Shown here piece by piece: positions 11,247 through 24,500 of a stretch of DNA of 64,000 nucleotides. The notes below the pieces were generated by a model that was not told the origin of the DNA, did not search any database, and was given only the letters and a program-made list of their open reading frames with translations. This stretch comes from Leptobrachium leishanense. Taxonomy: Eukaryota > Chordata > Amphibia > Anura > Megophryidae. The position numbers and the translations under genes are program-made. Numbering within the stretch: the first letter of the stretch is position 1; each line of letters begins with the position of its first letter. Location: the NCBI GenBank assembly GCA_009667805.1, contig CM019070.1:59896735-59960734 (forward strand). The letters are read 5' to 3'.

Positions 11247-11457
11247 GCCGGCTGGGTGGAGTAGAGGTAACATCATTGCTCTATAACTGTGGAGAGAGAT
11301 TGTGGAGACACAGGTTTGATCCCGGCAAGAGCACCTCTCCAATAAGTGTCCTTGGGCAAGACACCTAACGGTACATACTCGCCACCCAGGACATACTTGA
11401 AAATGAGAGAAATCTCAATGTATCCTTCCTGGTAAAATACTTTCTCAAAAAAAAAAT
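11247..11457 (+). mobile_element. tRNA-derived SINE, copy S1
   Basis: The 5' part is tRNA-like: an A-box-like GGGTGGAGTAGAGG and a B-box GGTTTGATCCC at 11313-11323, spaced as in a tRNA promoter. The 3' part (about 11384-11440) is the same as the 3' end of the LINE at 18575-22114. It ends in an A-rich tail. The element would be transcribed by RNA polymerase III and moved by the partner LINE; that is established for tailed SINEs and inferred here. Copy S2 is at 14143-14349. Confidence 0.82.
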
Positions 11458-11838
11458 CCTCTGATTTGTTGAAATGCTAGGTTTTACTTTTAAAGGGAAT
11501 CAAACTTGTCCTTTACTCAAAAATAACAGGAAAGTATGACCACCATTGAATTCTCCTGTGTATGAGGATGTATCATTATGGCTCGGTTCCTTCGTTTGGT
11601 CGTGACTGGTCTATTAGCGATGCCATAATGGCTTTGTCGGGCCATTGGTACTTGACGTGTTGGCTTCGTCCCCTTGTAAACACTAGAATCTACAGGCTGA
11701 ACGACTGCAATCTGAGCTGGCTCCAGGCACTGTGTCATTTCTCATTTCAGAAGCAGGAGCCTGGAAGATTCCTGTTATGTTATCCAGCACCAGCCGAGCT
11801 GAACACGCCTCTCCCCCCATCCTCTTCCAACCCAACTC

Positions 11839-11846
11839 TATAAAAG
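11839..11846 (+). promoter_or_regulatory. TATA box of the myocilin gene
   Basis: TATAAAAG lies 179-186 bases upstream of the myocilin start codon, predicting transcription start near 11870 and a 5' UTR of about 155 bases. The 380 bases upstream show no recognisable transposon, as expected of a preserved promoter. Confidence 0.7.
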
Positions 11847-12024
11847 AAAGGTGATGTGAGCCCAGGCACAAACAGAAGGCTGAGTTAGCGCTGATACAGA
11901 CGTGTGTTCTAGAATCCTGTGTCTACTTTCCCAGTTGCGACTATATTAAGTATCTCTCCTTTTGCTGAGATACCTGAGTATTGGTTTTATTATTCGTAAA
12001 GGACAGATTCCACCGAGCATTAAA

Positions 12025-12562
12025 ATGGGGTCTGTGGGCCTGTACGTTATGCTGTCACTTCTTATATGGATGGTACATGGAAGTCCCCAACTACGCAGAG
12101 CGAATGACCGCTATGGACAGTGTACTTATACCTTCACGGTGCCCAGCCCTAAAGAGGGGAGCTGCTCAGAGCCTAGGGAAGCAATGAATGCTGTCCAGGG
12201 ACTGAGGGTTGAAAACGCAGCTCTTCGTCAACTAGTGGACTCGGTACAAACCAGAGTTGCCTTGCTAGAGAGGGTGGTGAACAAGATCCTAGGAGGAGAA
12301 GCATCCAATCCTTCAACTGTTGGGTCGCAAGCAGGTGTTAATGTCCAGCAAGAGTTGGAGAAGCTGAGGATGGAGAAAGATGAATGGGAAGGGCAGAGAG
12401 GCAGTCTGGAAATGGCTTATTCTGACTTGCTGAAGGAGAAGTCTTCGTTGGAGGAAGATAAGCAAAAGATGAATGACAGGCTAGAGAAAGTGCTCCAGGG
12501 ACAGTGCCCTAAGGTGGACCAAGTCTCCAGGACCAGAGACCAACAAATGTCTTCAAGGCAAG
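12025..12562 (+). CDS. myoc: Myocilin exon 1: signal peptide and coiled coil
   Basis: It encodes residues 1-179 plus one base. The hydrophobic leader [19 protein letters not shown] precedes a cysteine-containing motif (GQCTYTF) conserved in myocilins. Heptad-like leucine and valine spacing ([19 protein letters not shown]) marks the leucine zipper used for oligomerisation. The donor is CAAG|GTGAGA at 12562/12563. Confidence 0.96.
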
Positions 12563-15500
12563 GTGAGAGCTAATGGTCTGCAAAGTTTCATCCATTCTTC
12601 TCTGTGATGTGTCCTCTTACTCTGCGTATTAGTCATTTGAACAACTTCTAAAATTTGATGGAATTTAATCATCTGCAGTTGGGTGAGCGTTAAGGCTCCA
12701 TGAATGGGGCAACTAAATAAAAAATAATCTCTACTAATCAATAGTTTCTCACCTTTTCATGGTATAAACATATTTGTTGCCATATTTAGATAGATTTTAT
12801 TACGCTACAATTATGTTATATAAGGCACATGGGGGGGTAAATTTTTTATACCAATTTATTTCTCAAGATATTTTGGTATTTCACCTACAGGGATCACTTT
12901 ACATCTGAGCTGGATTTTACTTCTAGAAGACAATTAATTTGCTTCATCAATAGAGACAAAGGGGGGTGTGAGGATCCTCACCCCCCCTTTCTCTCATCAT
13001 CAATAGAGACGTTTGCCAGACCAGCTGTGTGTTCAGAAACTAGGAATTCCTAATAAATTAGATACTTTGCTTCTGTATTTTAACCATAAAGCCCAGAATT
13101 ATGGATTTTCCCAAAATATCAGTCTCTTTCCTATAGTTTACTTGTGCCAAACCTGTTTGTTTCATCCCACCCATTGTACGGCGCTGTGGAAAGTGTTGGC
13201 GTTTTATAAATAATTGTAATCCTTATCAATCTTCTCATCAAATATTATCTAGAGCACCTAACTTTGCGTTTAAATGCTTTGGAAATGACAGAAAGTACTG
13301 ATGTTGCAAACACCTGCTGTGACAAAGGTGACAAATGTCAACACTTCACAAGAGGGGAATCCAAACTGGCATAGGGGAAGCTTCACTGTGAATCTTCTCC
13401 TGCGGCTGTTTGGATTTATCTTTTGTGAAGCCTCAGTGTTTGCAACATCAGGAAACACCAGCACTTTCTGAATAACCCCCTAAATGTTAAACCAAGAAAA
13501 AACGTTTCTATAATCTGTACGCGCAGGTGACAGCCACCCAACAGAGATGGTGGAACGGAAAAGAGTGGAATAATTCAAGAAAGCGTAGCCGTAGGAATAC
13601 TGCTCTCCTGAGCAAAAAATGTTAAGATTTTGGATGGAATTAAGACTAGAGTCATTTGGTTTTTATGTCACTTTTTTTTAATCCTCATTTAAAGTGTGGA
13701 GCGGATTTTTTTAGAATGGATATCTATGGCGCTTTTATTAATCGCTAGAATATTATTACTTTTTAAAATCTGCTGCTAGATGTCAAGTCAAGCTTAAAAA
13801 AGTGGCACAAGAGCAAACTTGTATGATACATATATCAAAACAGGAGTGGTCCTGTTACATGATTATACACATTCTGCATTGTTTTGGTGTATGAAACGAA
13901 TTGTGTTACTTTTTTATTTATTGATTTTATTTAGCATGCACAAAATGAGCCCAAATCGAATGTAATGTTTGTCGAGTCAATAATATATATAGTATCCTAC
14001 TCTCTTATTTCGCAATCAACCATTATGACATCACTATTCAATAGTCAACTATGTAATACTTCTTTGTGTATTAGAGCAGTGTTACTCAAACCTGTCCTCG
14101 GGACCCCCTAACAGGCCAGATTTTAAGGATCACCTTGAAGCAATGTGCCGGCTGGATGGAGTAGAGGCAACATCACTGCTCTGCGTGGAGAGAGCCTGTG
14201 GAGACATGGGCTCAATCCCAGCAAGAGCACCTCTCCAGTAAGTGTCCTTGGGCAAGACACCTAACGGTACATACTCACCACTCAGGATATACTTGAAAAC
14301 AAACGAAATCTCAATGTATCCTTCCTGGTAAAATCCTTTTAAAAAAAATAGATGCAGACTGAATCCTGCAATCATTGAACAGCAAATCATATCACCTGTG
14401 CTGTGCTTCAGCTATCTGGCAAACCTGGCCTGTTAGGGGGTCCCGAGGACAGGTTTGAGAAACACTGTATTAGAGGACTACACAAAATCCAGCCCTGTTT
14501 TTATCGGCGCCACCAATGTTCTGAAATTTTGATTTAGGCACTCTGTGGAAAATGTGTTTATTTTGAAATGAGAAAAAAAAATCCTAAATATTTACTATTA
14601 TTCTTTTGTATTTAACATTCGTAGCATTTCATCAATCCAAGAGCTTGTCGTTAATAAAATGTTACAAGTTTGCAAATATCCACAATAATAGTATTACATA
14701 GGAAAAGTATCAATTGTCATTTTGTCTGTGTATGAGTATATTCTCGTTATGCTTTTACCCCCTGTAGGTTAGAGGGTTTCCTGATTGTCATGTTATTGCA
14801 GGATACATATCCATTCCACTGACTGTGCGTCACAGTGCTGCCCAGCAATACCTGGAATTCTATCATTCTGGTTTGAAATCATGTTCTTGTGTATAACGTT
14901 TTATGGGAATCCCTCCGCAATTAATTGTTTTTCATGCTTTGAATAATTTGAGTTACGTATGCTGTCACAGCATCAATGTGCTTCCTTGGGAAACACAGGG
15001 ATTGAGAAATCCAGATGCTTTAGACATCACAACTCTAAGAAGGTGTTTGCTGTCCACAGCACATGTTTCACTATTCCTGTATGGTGTTTTTGCTCTATAC
15101 TGTCTGTGTATACGGAAGCAGATCTCAGCTGCTGGGTTGCTTGATTTACTGCACGCTTAAGGCTGTGGGAGATGGGGTCAGAGTTAAGGTTATGGACATT
15201 AGGTTAGGGTATCAGATAAAATACCGTTGGAGCAAATCCAGAATGGAACTCAAGCGCCATAAAAAGTAGCACAAGTAGAAAAGAGCACCCAGGAGTGACT
15301 GTGATATCCACTCTCTGCGTTTATTTATACTGATGTTTGTTGAAAAATTTAGCGAATGTTCATTTGACGTGGATGGTCAAACACTGTATTATAAAAAATA
15401 ACTTGGATTGTCAAAGGGTTTTGGTCTCACTGCTTAAAATTGTAATAAAGACTAAATAAGGGGAGTGGATGATTTTAAGTTCTGAGGAAACGTTTCTCAA

Positions 15501-18500
15501 GCTTAAACCTGTTAAGTTTATAGAAACGGCGCCTTAGAGGGGATCTGATAACCTTATATAAATATATACGGGCCATTATAAACCATTGTCTAGAAACCTA
15601 TTCATTAACAGGACTATACACAGGACACGAGGTCACCCATTTAGACTGGGGTCAGACCAGCGCATTTTTAACGTGTGTTCTGGCGCACTTAATCACGGCC
15701 GCACTAGCAGCAAATGACGGGCAACGACAGCCAAAATACGAAGTACGGTCGCACGAAAGTCCGGCCGCGCAACGCAAGTGGAAAATTAACGCATTTTTTC
15801 GAGAACGCAGAACCGCTAGTACGGACGTACAGAGTGCGCTGCGCCCGCTAGCGACGTGTGTGTGTGATTTGGAGATGTCAGACCCTGCTCATGTCCGGCC
15901 AACATAACGTCCAGACGCAAAAAGTTTCCTGGTTTGGATTCGTAAAACATCACGCACGAAAACGCGCATCGTATGACCGTTTTCGCATATTCCGTGAAAA
16001 AATACATCAATGCGTTCGGACGCACTTTTTTACGTTCGCGTGTAAAAATGCTTTCGTTTGACCCTAGCCTTAGACTGGACGAAAGGAAATTCAGCCTAAA
16101 GCATAGGAAGAGTTATTTTACAGTGAGAACAATAACGCTGTGGAATTCTCTGCCTGTTGAGGTGGTTGGGTCAGAGACTGTACAGACTTTTAAACAACGA
16201 CCGGATGTCTTCCTGCAAAAACATACTATTAAAGGTATATAACATGTGGTTAAAAGCTGCTTGATCCAAGTAGAAATCTGATGCCATTCCGGGGTCAAAA
16301 AATATTTTTCCCCCCGGTATGTTGCAGACTGGTTTTTTTGGGCTTTTACTGGATCAACAGCAGTAGGTGATGTGGGAAAGGCTGATCTCGTTGTTCTTTT
16401 GCTAAACTGCTCAAACCTCAATAAAATAACCTTACATAAATGTTCCACAGTGTGTGTGTACTTATATATAAAGGGGGGAAAAAGCACCCCAAAAAATAAT
16501 TGAAAACATCTCTGGATACAAATTTCTCAGACAAATTCCAGTAGGCGGCATCTACTTTTGATAGTTCAATCATTGTTCCACAACTGTTTGTGTTGTCATA
16601 TCCGGTACGAGCATGTAGGATTTCCTGTATCAGTTCCACAGTGCAATTGCAACATTTTCTCAATGTTTTCTTGATGTGAGTCCCAACCATTAAGAAAAAA
16701 AATCACACACATCTCCTGTTCCAGGAAGACCTGAGCAAATCGCTGCAAAAGGTTGGCGAACTCACAGGAATATGCCAGTAGCGAAGCATCTGGAATTCCA
16801 AAAGAAATGGCCGTACAATCAAGTGGGATGAAGACTGGAACCCAAACTTCCATCCCCTCAGTTGTCTTTTTCCCTTCCATCTCTGGCCCCAACCATCCTC
16901 CCTTTGTGTTATGTCATAGTGCTGTCAGACCCTTAAAGCACATTTTCTAGTGTCTTCTGAAACAAAACCATTACATACAGGATTTCCGAAGCTTTCACTG
17001 TTACCAAAGTCAAACAACAAATAATTAAATTAGAAACAGACGCCCTTATGTCTCCCAAGGAAAAGCTCCTCGTGGCTTTAGTATAACCCTAAGGCATTTA
17101 GCATGAAATTCTAAAACGGGATTGATGGATTTATATTGGGTTTCTTTAACGCTTTCAAAAGATTCACATTTTCCAGTGTGTAATGGTACAAATTACACAC
17201 GGCACGTGTATATGCATGTTTCAGAGCAGGTAATTATGTAGCATTAGTTTAACACCTCTTATGGTACATTAGTATTAACTTATTTTAATAATTTCTTTTG
17301 GTTGAATATTGTTTGACATAGCAATTCCATAAAAGCTGTATTAGATAAGTTAAAAAGTTTAGGAAAATACTTTGTAGGTCCTTATCTCCCAGACATAGGC
17401 GTACGCACAGGGTGCACCTACAGGGTTATCCAAAGAGATATGAATTGCTTGAGAAAGGTAACCGAACGCTGAAAATCAGCGCTCGGTTACCTTTCCTGGC
17501 CATTCGGCTATCCAGAGAGCAGGCAATTCGCCAAATCCTGGCGAATTGCCTGCACATACGGTGCCTGTTCGGTGCCTGTTCGAGGGCAGTGAAGTCCCCA
17601 TAAAAAAGCAATGCTTTGTTTATTCAGAGAACACAAACCAGCAGTGAAAGGTTCCCCTAATGCCCTGCCATTCGGTGGTTTAATTCGGCAGGTTTATTCA
17701 GGCGAATCCCATAGACTTCAATGTTAAAAATATTCCCGTTTTAATTCAATATCTAATAAACCATTCATTATAAAATTCTGCAGCAAAAAGTCTCTTTATT
17801 TATAGATTTTTTAGCATACTTTAAGCATTTTTCTGATTTTTTTTTTTTTTTTTTAAGTTTACTTCTTTTTTCTGTAACAGCCCTTTTTATTATCATTCCC
17901 TGGACCTCCTGTGTAAATTTCAGACATTTTCGCTCAGTAGTTTCTTTGCAAACAGCGTTTCATTTTCACAGATTCGTACAAACGGTTTTGCTAATTTATT
18001 CACCTCCCTCTCTCTGCGTCTCAGCTGCTTTGGCTCTGTGTGATTCGGCTCCTTTTCCGCTGCTTCGCTGTGTGTGATGGCTCCTGCTCGGGTTTTTCGG
18101 CAGGTTAATCCAGATGTTTTTGCAGGTTTTCGGCGTGCATTCGGTGGGTTTTGCGGTTAGTTTTCGTCAGGTTTACGGCAGCTTTTCCCTGCAATTCGGG
18201 GACCCTGTGGTGCTTGCTGAATACACCGCAGGGTCACCAAAATGGGATCGGCAAAAGGAACCGAATTGAAGAGAACGAAAAGTCACTGAACGTGAGGTGA
18301 CTTTTTCGAATCTCTTTGAATAACCCTGATTGTGTGCCCAGGCACACCCTAATGTTGGGTAAAGGATACATTGATATTTTGGATGTTCCTCATCTGGTTC
18401 GTGATAAATAGCATGTACATTGACTGTATCACTGCATACCAACATTGGCTATTCCTAACTAAAAATAACTGTTCTGTACAAAGAGATAAATAATTAAAAA

Positions 18501-21500
18501 ATGTGTCATGGGTGCACACACACCCTAATAATATGGGCTGCATACGCCATTGCTCCAGTGCACATACATTCTATTTATTTATTTATTTATTTTATTTATA
18601 AAGGATTTTACCAGGAAGGATACATTGAGATTTCTCTCGTTTTCAAGTATGTCCTGGGTTCAAGAACATTGAAGTGTTACAGTTACAGAAATACAAAGTA
18701 ATACAATGTAAGATATTAAAAAAAAAAACAACAACAACAAAAAAAACCAACACAAATATACAGATTAACAGAAAATAAATATGTAGGAAATAGTCATTAT
18801 GTTACATGTTTACAGGTGCATTCTGTATTGAGGTATGTTAGTAAGGAGCTTTTGAGTGACTTAAGACTGGGGGAAGATTTGATGGTGTCTGGGAGGTTAT
18901 TCCATAATTGTGGTGCTCTGTAGGAAAATGAGGACCGAGCCACTGTCTTTTTGTATTGTGGTATTGCAAGTAAGGTGCTGTTCCTGGATCGGAGGTTATA
19001 GGATGAGGGAGCTGCTGGGGGAAGCAGTCTATTCAGGTAGGGTGGCAGCTTCCCAGAAATGCTCTTAAACACCAGGCTGGAAAGGTGAAGGGTGCGTCCG
19101 GATTCCAGCGATGGCCAGTTTAGCTCTTTTAACATGTCACAATGGTGGGTCATGTACTTACATTGTAGCGCAAAGCGGCAGAATGAGTTATACAATGTAA
19201 TAAGTTTATGAAGGTGTGTTTGCGGGGCGGCTGCATACACTACATCTCTGTAATCAATAGCCGGCATAAGCATTTGCTGTACAATCTGCTTTCTTACCGC
19301 AGGACTCAGGCAGGATTTGTTTCTGTACAGGGCACCTAGTTTGGGGTATAGTTTAGATGAGAGTTTTTCGATGTGGGGGCCAAAGGATAGATTAAGGTCC
19401 AACCACATACCTAGATATTTGAGAGAAGTGACTGTGGTCAGCATGCCATTTGATTTTGTCTCAACACATAGATGGGGATTTTGCAATTTGTGTAGTTTAG
19501 GTGCTGTTCCAAAGAGCATTGTTACAGTTTTGTCAGTATTTAAAAAAAGTTTGTTGTTTTTGATCCACTTTTCTACCTCTGTGAATTGTTCTTGCAGCAC
19601 GGCCTCCAGCTGCGGGAGATTTGGTTTGCTGGTATAGATCACAGTGTCGTCTGCGTACATATGTACAGTTGAGGCTTTGCAGATGTTGTGCAGATCATTT
19701 ATGAATATTGTGAATAGCAGGGGGCCTAGTATTGAGCCTTGGGGTACACCGCAAGTGACTGGAAGCGGGAGGGAGGAGCTGCCAGAAATTGACACATATT
19801 GTGATCGGTCGGATACATATGATTGAAACCAGGTTAGCGTGCGATCACCAATGCCAGAGTTTTTAAGTTTTTCTAACAAGATGCCATGGTCTACCGTGTC
19901 AAAGGCCTTGGCAAAATCAAGGAAGATGGCTCCAGTTAGGTTTCCTTGTTCCATCCCAGCTTGGATATCATTGCAGACTTTTAAAAGGGCGGTTGTAGTT
20001 GAGTGATTTGGACGAAAGCCGGATTGATCCGGGGTTAAGTAGTTCCAATATTGATAATAATCACGTAATTGTGTGTAGACACATTTTTCCAAGACTTTTG
20101 ACATTACAGGGAGCAACGATATCGGACGGTAGTTGGATACCAAAGTATTGTCACCCCTTTTATGGATAGGTACCACTCTTGCAATCTTCCAGAGCTTGGG
20201 TATGTATCCAGTTGCCAGTGACTCATTTATTAGGGTTGCGATAGGATTTGCAGTTACCGGTGCACTGATTTTCAGCAGCATTGCTGGTATTTGATCAGGT
20301 CCACACTGGTATATTTCATTTTTTGCTTACGGAGAAGTTTAGTAACGACACTGACAGCACTGGTCTAAAACTGAATTCCTGTCTGATACAGGGACTTTGC
20401 ACAGTTGGGGGGCCTGACCTGCATGAGGCCTCTCTGATTGCATGTCATTTCCTAGCTTGGCAATCAAAGTGGTGGCACATCCAACAAAGTAATCATTAAA
20501 GGCATTTGCTACATCTAGGGGGTGTTGCAGGGTTTGGTTGTTTACTTTGACAGCAGCTGGCTGGGAGTGGACTGGGGGTGCTTGTATGTTACTTATGGTT
20601 CTCCAAAAGATTCTAGGGTTTGATATGTTATTGTTTAGATTTTCATTGAAGTAATGGGCTTTGGCCATTTTTGTTTGTTTTGTGCATTAATTTCGACATT
20701 TTCGGTATTCGTAGTGATCGTTCATGGAACCAGTACTCTTGAAATTTGACCACCGTGAATCTCTAAGCTGGTACATTAGTGTAAGATCAGCTGTAACCCA
20801 GGGGAGATGAGTCCCTTTTACTCGCACTTTACGCAGCGGGGCATGGGAATTCCAGACTTGCAGGAGCTCAGACTGAAAGTATTCAACTGCACAGTCTAGG
20901 TCTGGGATTAGGTTTAGCCTGTACCAGGGGAGCTGTTTGAGATCACTTAGGAAGGACTCAAGAATAAATTTCTTGAAAGACCTGGTGGTTATTACCTTTG
21001 GGGGAGATTTCAAGGCCTTAATTTTGCGCACGCAGTACACTAGACAATGGTCACTAAAGCTATTAGCAAGAACGCCTGCCTCTGTATTCTATCAGGAGAT
21101 GAGGAGAGAATCCAGTCTAACAAGGTATGGTTAGGGCTTTTCATATTAATGCGAGTGGGGGAGGAGATTAATTGAGTTAGCTGCAAAGTTTTAAACAGCG
21201 AGCAGTGTTTATTGTTTTTAGGATTTAGCCAATCTGTATTAAAATCGCCGAGGACCAGCAGTTCACTTTTTTGGTTTTGGGCAAGTAGGTTATTAAGGAT
21301 TTGAGATATGTCAGAGATGGAGTGCACTGGAGAACTCGGTGGACGATAGAACCCAGCAACAATGATTGATTTACTGAATGGGATCTCAATTATACCAGAG
21401 AGGAAATCAAAGGTGACAGGAGAGCTAGAAGTCTGTAAGGGGGTGAACTTTATGGACTCCTCAACATAAATAACAATTCCCCCTCCTCTCTTTGCTCTGT

Positions 21501-24500
21501 CTTTTCTATAACATGAATACCCCTGTATTGATATGGCAGAGTCTGGTACTTTTTGTGTTAACCATGACTCTGTGAGCACAATGATTTTGGGTTTGTAATA
21601 GCAACACCAAGCCTGAAGCTCATCCAATTTAGGGAGTAAACTTCGGATGTTACAGTGCACAAATGAGAGGCCTTTTTAAGTGGGAAGACTAAAGGTTGTG
21701 TCAGCTACAGGACCAGGGTTAGTTTCCACATCGTTTGCCAGGGAAAGTAGCAGAATAAATAGGAATTTGGACAGAGTTTTCTTTTGATAATAATGTGGTT
21801 GCAGAGTTTTAAATCTTTGTGTGGGGGTGGGAGGGCTGGATTTTAACACTCTCCACCAACACTCAGCTGATAGGTTAAAAGAACTGAGCAGGCTGTGGTG
21901 TATTGGCACTGGTTTTCCATCCTGGGGCAATTGGAAAGGTGTATAGAAGGAGAGAGTAGCTTTAGAGAGAAGGGATGATAAAGAAAAGAGAATCAATAGT
22001 GGGATAAACCTAGTGAAAGGTGTTGGAGGTGAGTAAACAGGAAACAGAGAGGTACCAGAGTAAATGGTGTAGGTTGCTGCGACATCACTTGATCAATGGG
22101 TTAGTACTTTCAATATGTAGCCCATGGCTCAAAATTTCCACTCGTTTACTAGCATTTGGCGAGTGGAAATTAAGTGAGGGCGAGTGGAAATGCACACACA
22201 GGCAGCACACTAAATTATTTTGTGCTGTGTATTCTGGCAGTGCCACCGTGCAGCCCCCCCTTCCCCAGGCTGCACGGTGGCAGGGATCAGCTGCCTAACC
22301 TGACCCAGCTTGTCTCGGTCACTGGCAGGGGGTGGAGAGGAGCTTCCCTGCCTCCTCGCTCTGCTCACACTGGGCTCTGATGAATGGGTATACATGTATC
22401 TGGGATCTGATGTCTGGGTATTAATGTTATTTTTGTAATTTTATTCTAAATAAAACCTTTAATAGTGTAATTTCATAAGATAATTTAAGCGGGTGCGTTT
22501 AGGGGCAGAGTTAAGGGCTGGGTAGGGGGTTAGGTGGAGCAACTGGTGTCGAGTAACTCTTCGGCTAGGGTCAGACGAACGCATTTTTTGCGTTGTCCGT
22601 GAAAAAGTGCGTTCGAACAAATGGATGTATTTTTTCACGGAATACGCGATAGCGGTCATACGATGCGCATTTTCGTCCGTGATTTTGTACAGATCATCAA
22701 TAAAACCCTTTTTGCGTCTGGACGTTATGTTGGCCGGACATTAGCAGCGTTTGACGTCTCCTAATGACGCACACACGCCGCTAGCTGACGCACCGCACTC
22801 TGTACGTCAGTACTAGCGGTTTCACGTTCTCGAAAAAATGCGTTTGTTTGCTGCTTGCGTTGCCCGGCTGAACTTTCGTGCGGCCGTACTTCGTATATTG
22901 CCTGTCATTGGCCGTCATTTGCTGCTACTACGGCCGCGATAAAGTGTGGCTGCACGCGCGTTCACACTGCGTTCGTCTGACCCCAGCCTTATAGCCTGGT
23001 TAGTAACGTGGGACTTGAAATTTTGAGCCCTGATATAGCCCATCAATAATGACCAAGTATTCAGGAAACCAAGGTCTACCTAAGAAAACTACACATCCCA
23101 TTTTCTTTCCTAGTCTTCTCTTCCTTTTTCCTCCCTTCCACAGTCTCTCTTTTTTATTTAAGTCAATCCCTCCATCTTTCCTCTCATTAATAGCTCTGCA
23201 CTTGTCCTCCTCTTGCTATGGTTGACTAGGATGCCACCAGAAGCCCAATCTTAAAGCAGAGCATTCCAGATTCTTGATGCCTGCGGCTTGTTTTCTAGTT
23301 CTGGGAGAACCACAAGGAGCTATGCAGCTCGAATTGGAATTCAGGACAGTTGTGCCTAATTTTGGCAGAAAGAGTTCTGTTGTTGGAACATCCAGTGATC
23401 CCGTTTGAATCACTTTGCTCTCTGGCCACATTTTGTTGTTGTTGTTGTTAGTTGCAAAGTCGTGTCCGACCTGTCGCGACCCCATGGACAACGTTCCTCC
23501 AGGCCTTCCTGTCCTCTACCATCTTCAGGAGTCTATTTACAAGCCTACTACTTCAGTGACTCCATCCAGCCACCTCATTCTCTGTTACGCTCTTCTCCAG
23601 TGAGTCGTTCCTTCTCATTAGGTGGCCAAAATATATGAGTTTCATCTTCAGGATCTGGCTTTCTAAAGAGCAGTCAGGGTTTATCTCCTTTAGGACTGAC
23701 CGGTTCTGGCCACACTTAATATGTCGCTTATGGTCAACAGTCATAGGAGAGTGTGCGTTTTAGTCCCAATTGATAGAAACAATGCCATTCAGACGTATCT
23801 TCATTCCTCCATATTCATAACATGCTCTCTTACAGCCAGTGGGTATAGAAAGACTGCTCGTGGAGTGGGGGTGAGAAGAACCAAAGTTCCCGTTGGATTC
23901 CTCAATGCAGTTTCACTCAGTCTTTCAAGGTTCAACTTCTATTTTTTTTTTAATTCACGTTATAGCTTCTAAAACATACAATACAAATTTAATAAAACAC
24001 CACAACAAGAGAAGGGGAGGAGAAGAAAAATAATATTCAGCAGGATTAACGGCTCAGCCATCAACCACTGAAGCCTACTGTGAAAACGTCAAACCCATGG
24101 TGTAGGAACTGGGAGGGGGGGTGAGGGGACATATCCCACCCCCAGAATTTCTTCAAAGACATACACTGTGTATATGTCTGGGATCTAGGATTTATTGTAC
24201 GAGTTTATGAATTAGTTTACACCCTAAATTTAACCCCTTTAGGAACAATGATGTAACGTTTACATCATAAATGCATTGACTTTAAAGACAGGAACAGGGG
24301 TCCTTTAAATTCCCCCAATTTATAGATTACGATGGATCAGGGCAATAACTACTAAACAGAGTTTGCTAATCTGCAGTGGTTTGTTTACATTGTGTCTGCA
24401 CTGCTACAGTAAGAACTGCAATTACCCGTTCCACACATTATTTGTAGATACCAAAACCAATGACGCAATCAGTATCCAAAATAAGATTTATATTAAGGGG

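Larger units (their letters stand above)
18575..22114 (-). mobile_element. L2-like LINE with 2A motif, nearly full length
   Basis: The minus strand encodes, in order, a hydrophobic leader ending in a 2A-like motif, an AP endonuclease, and reverse transcriptase, and ends in an (AAAT)n tail at 18575. About 3.5 kb. The single-ORF, AP-endonuclease design places it in the Jockey/L2/CR1/Rex group; the C-terminal APQLWNNLP motif favours L2. Stops and a frameshift make it inactive. Its 3' end is shared with the two SINEs. The 5' end lies just before the hAT element at 22123. Confidence 0.88.

Noticed and set aside
11962..12024. 21-residue N-terminal extension of myocilin
   Set aside because: It starts at TTG, not ATG; the first ATG is at 12025 and begins the signal peptide.
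18349..18701. Small frames beside the LINE 3' end
   Set aside because: They cover the LINE tail, AT-rich repeats and MITE flank; no coding evidence.
22020..22395. Plus- and minus-strand frames upstream of the LINE
   Set aside because: They fall across the hAT terminus and its interior; no conserved domain.
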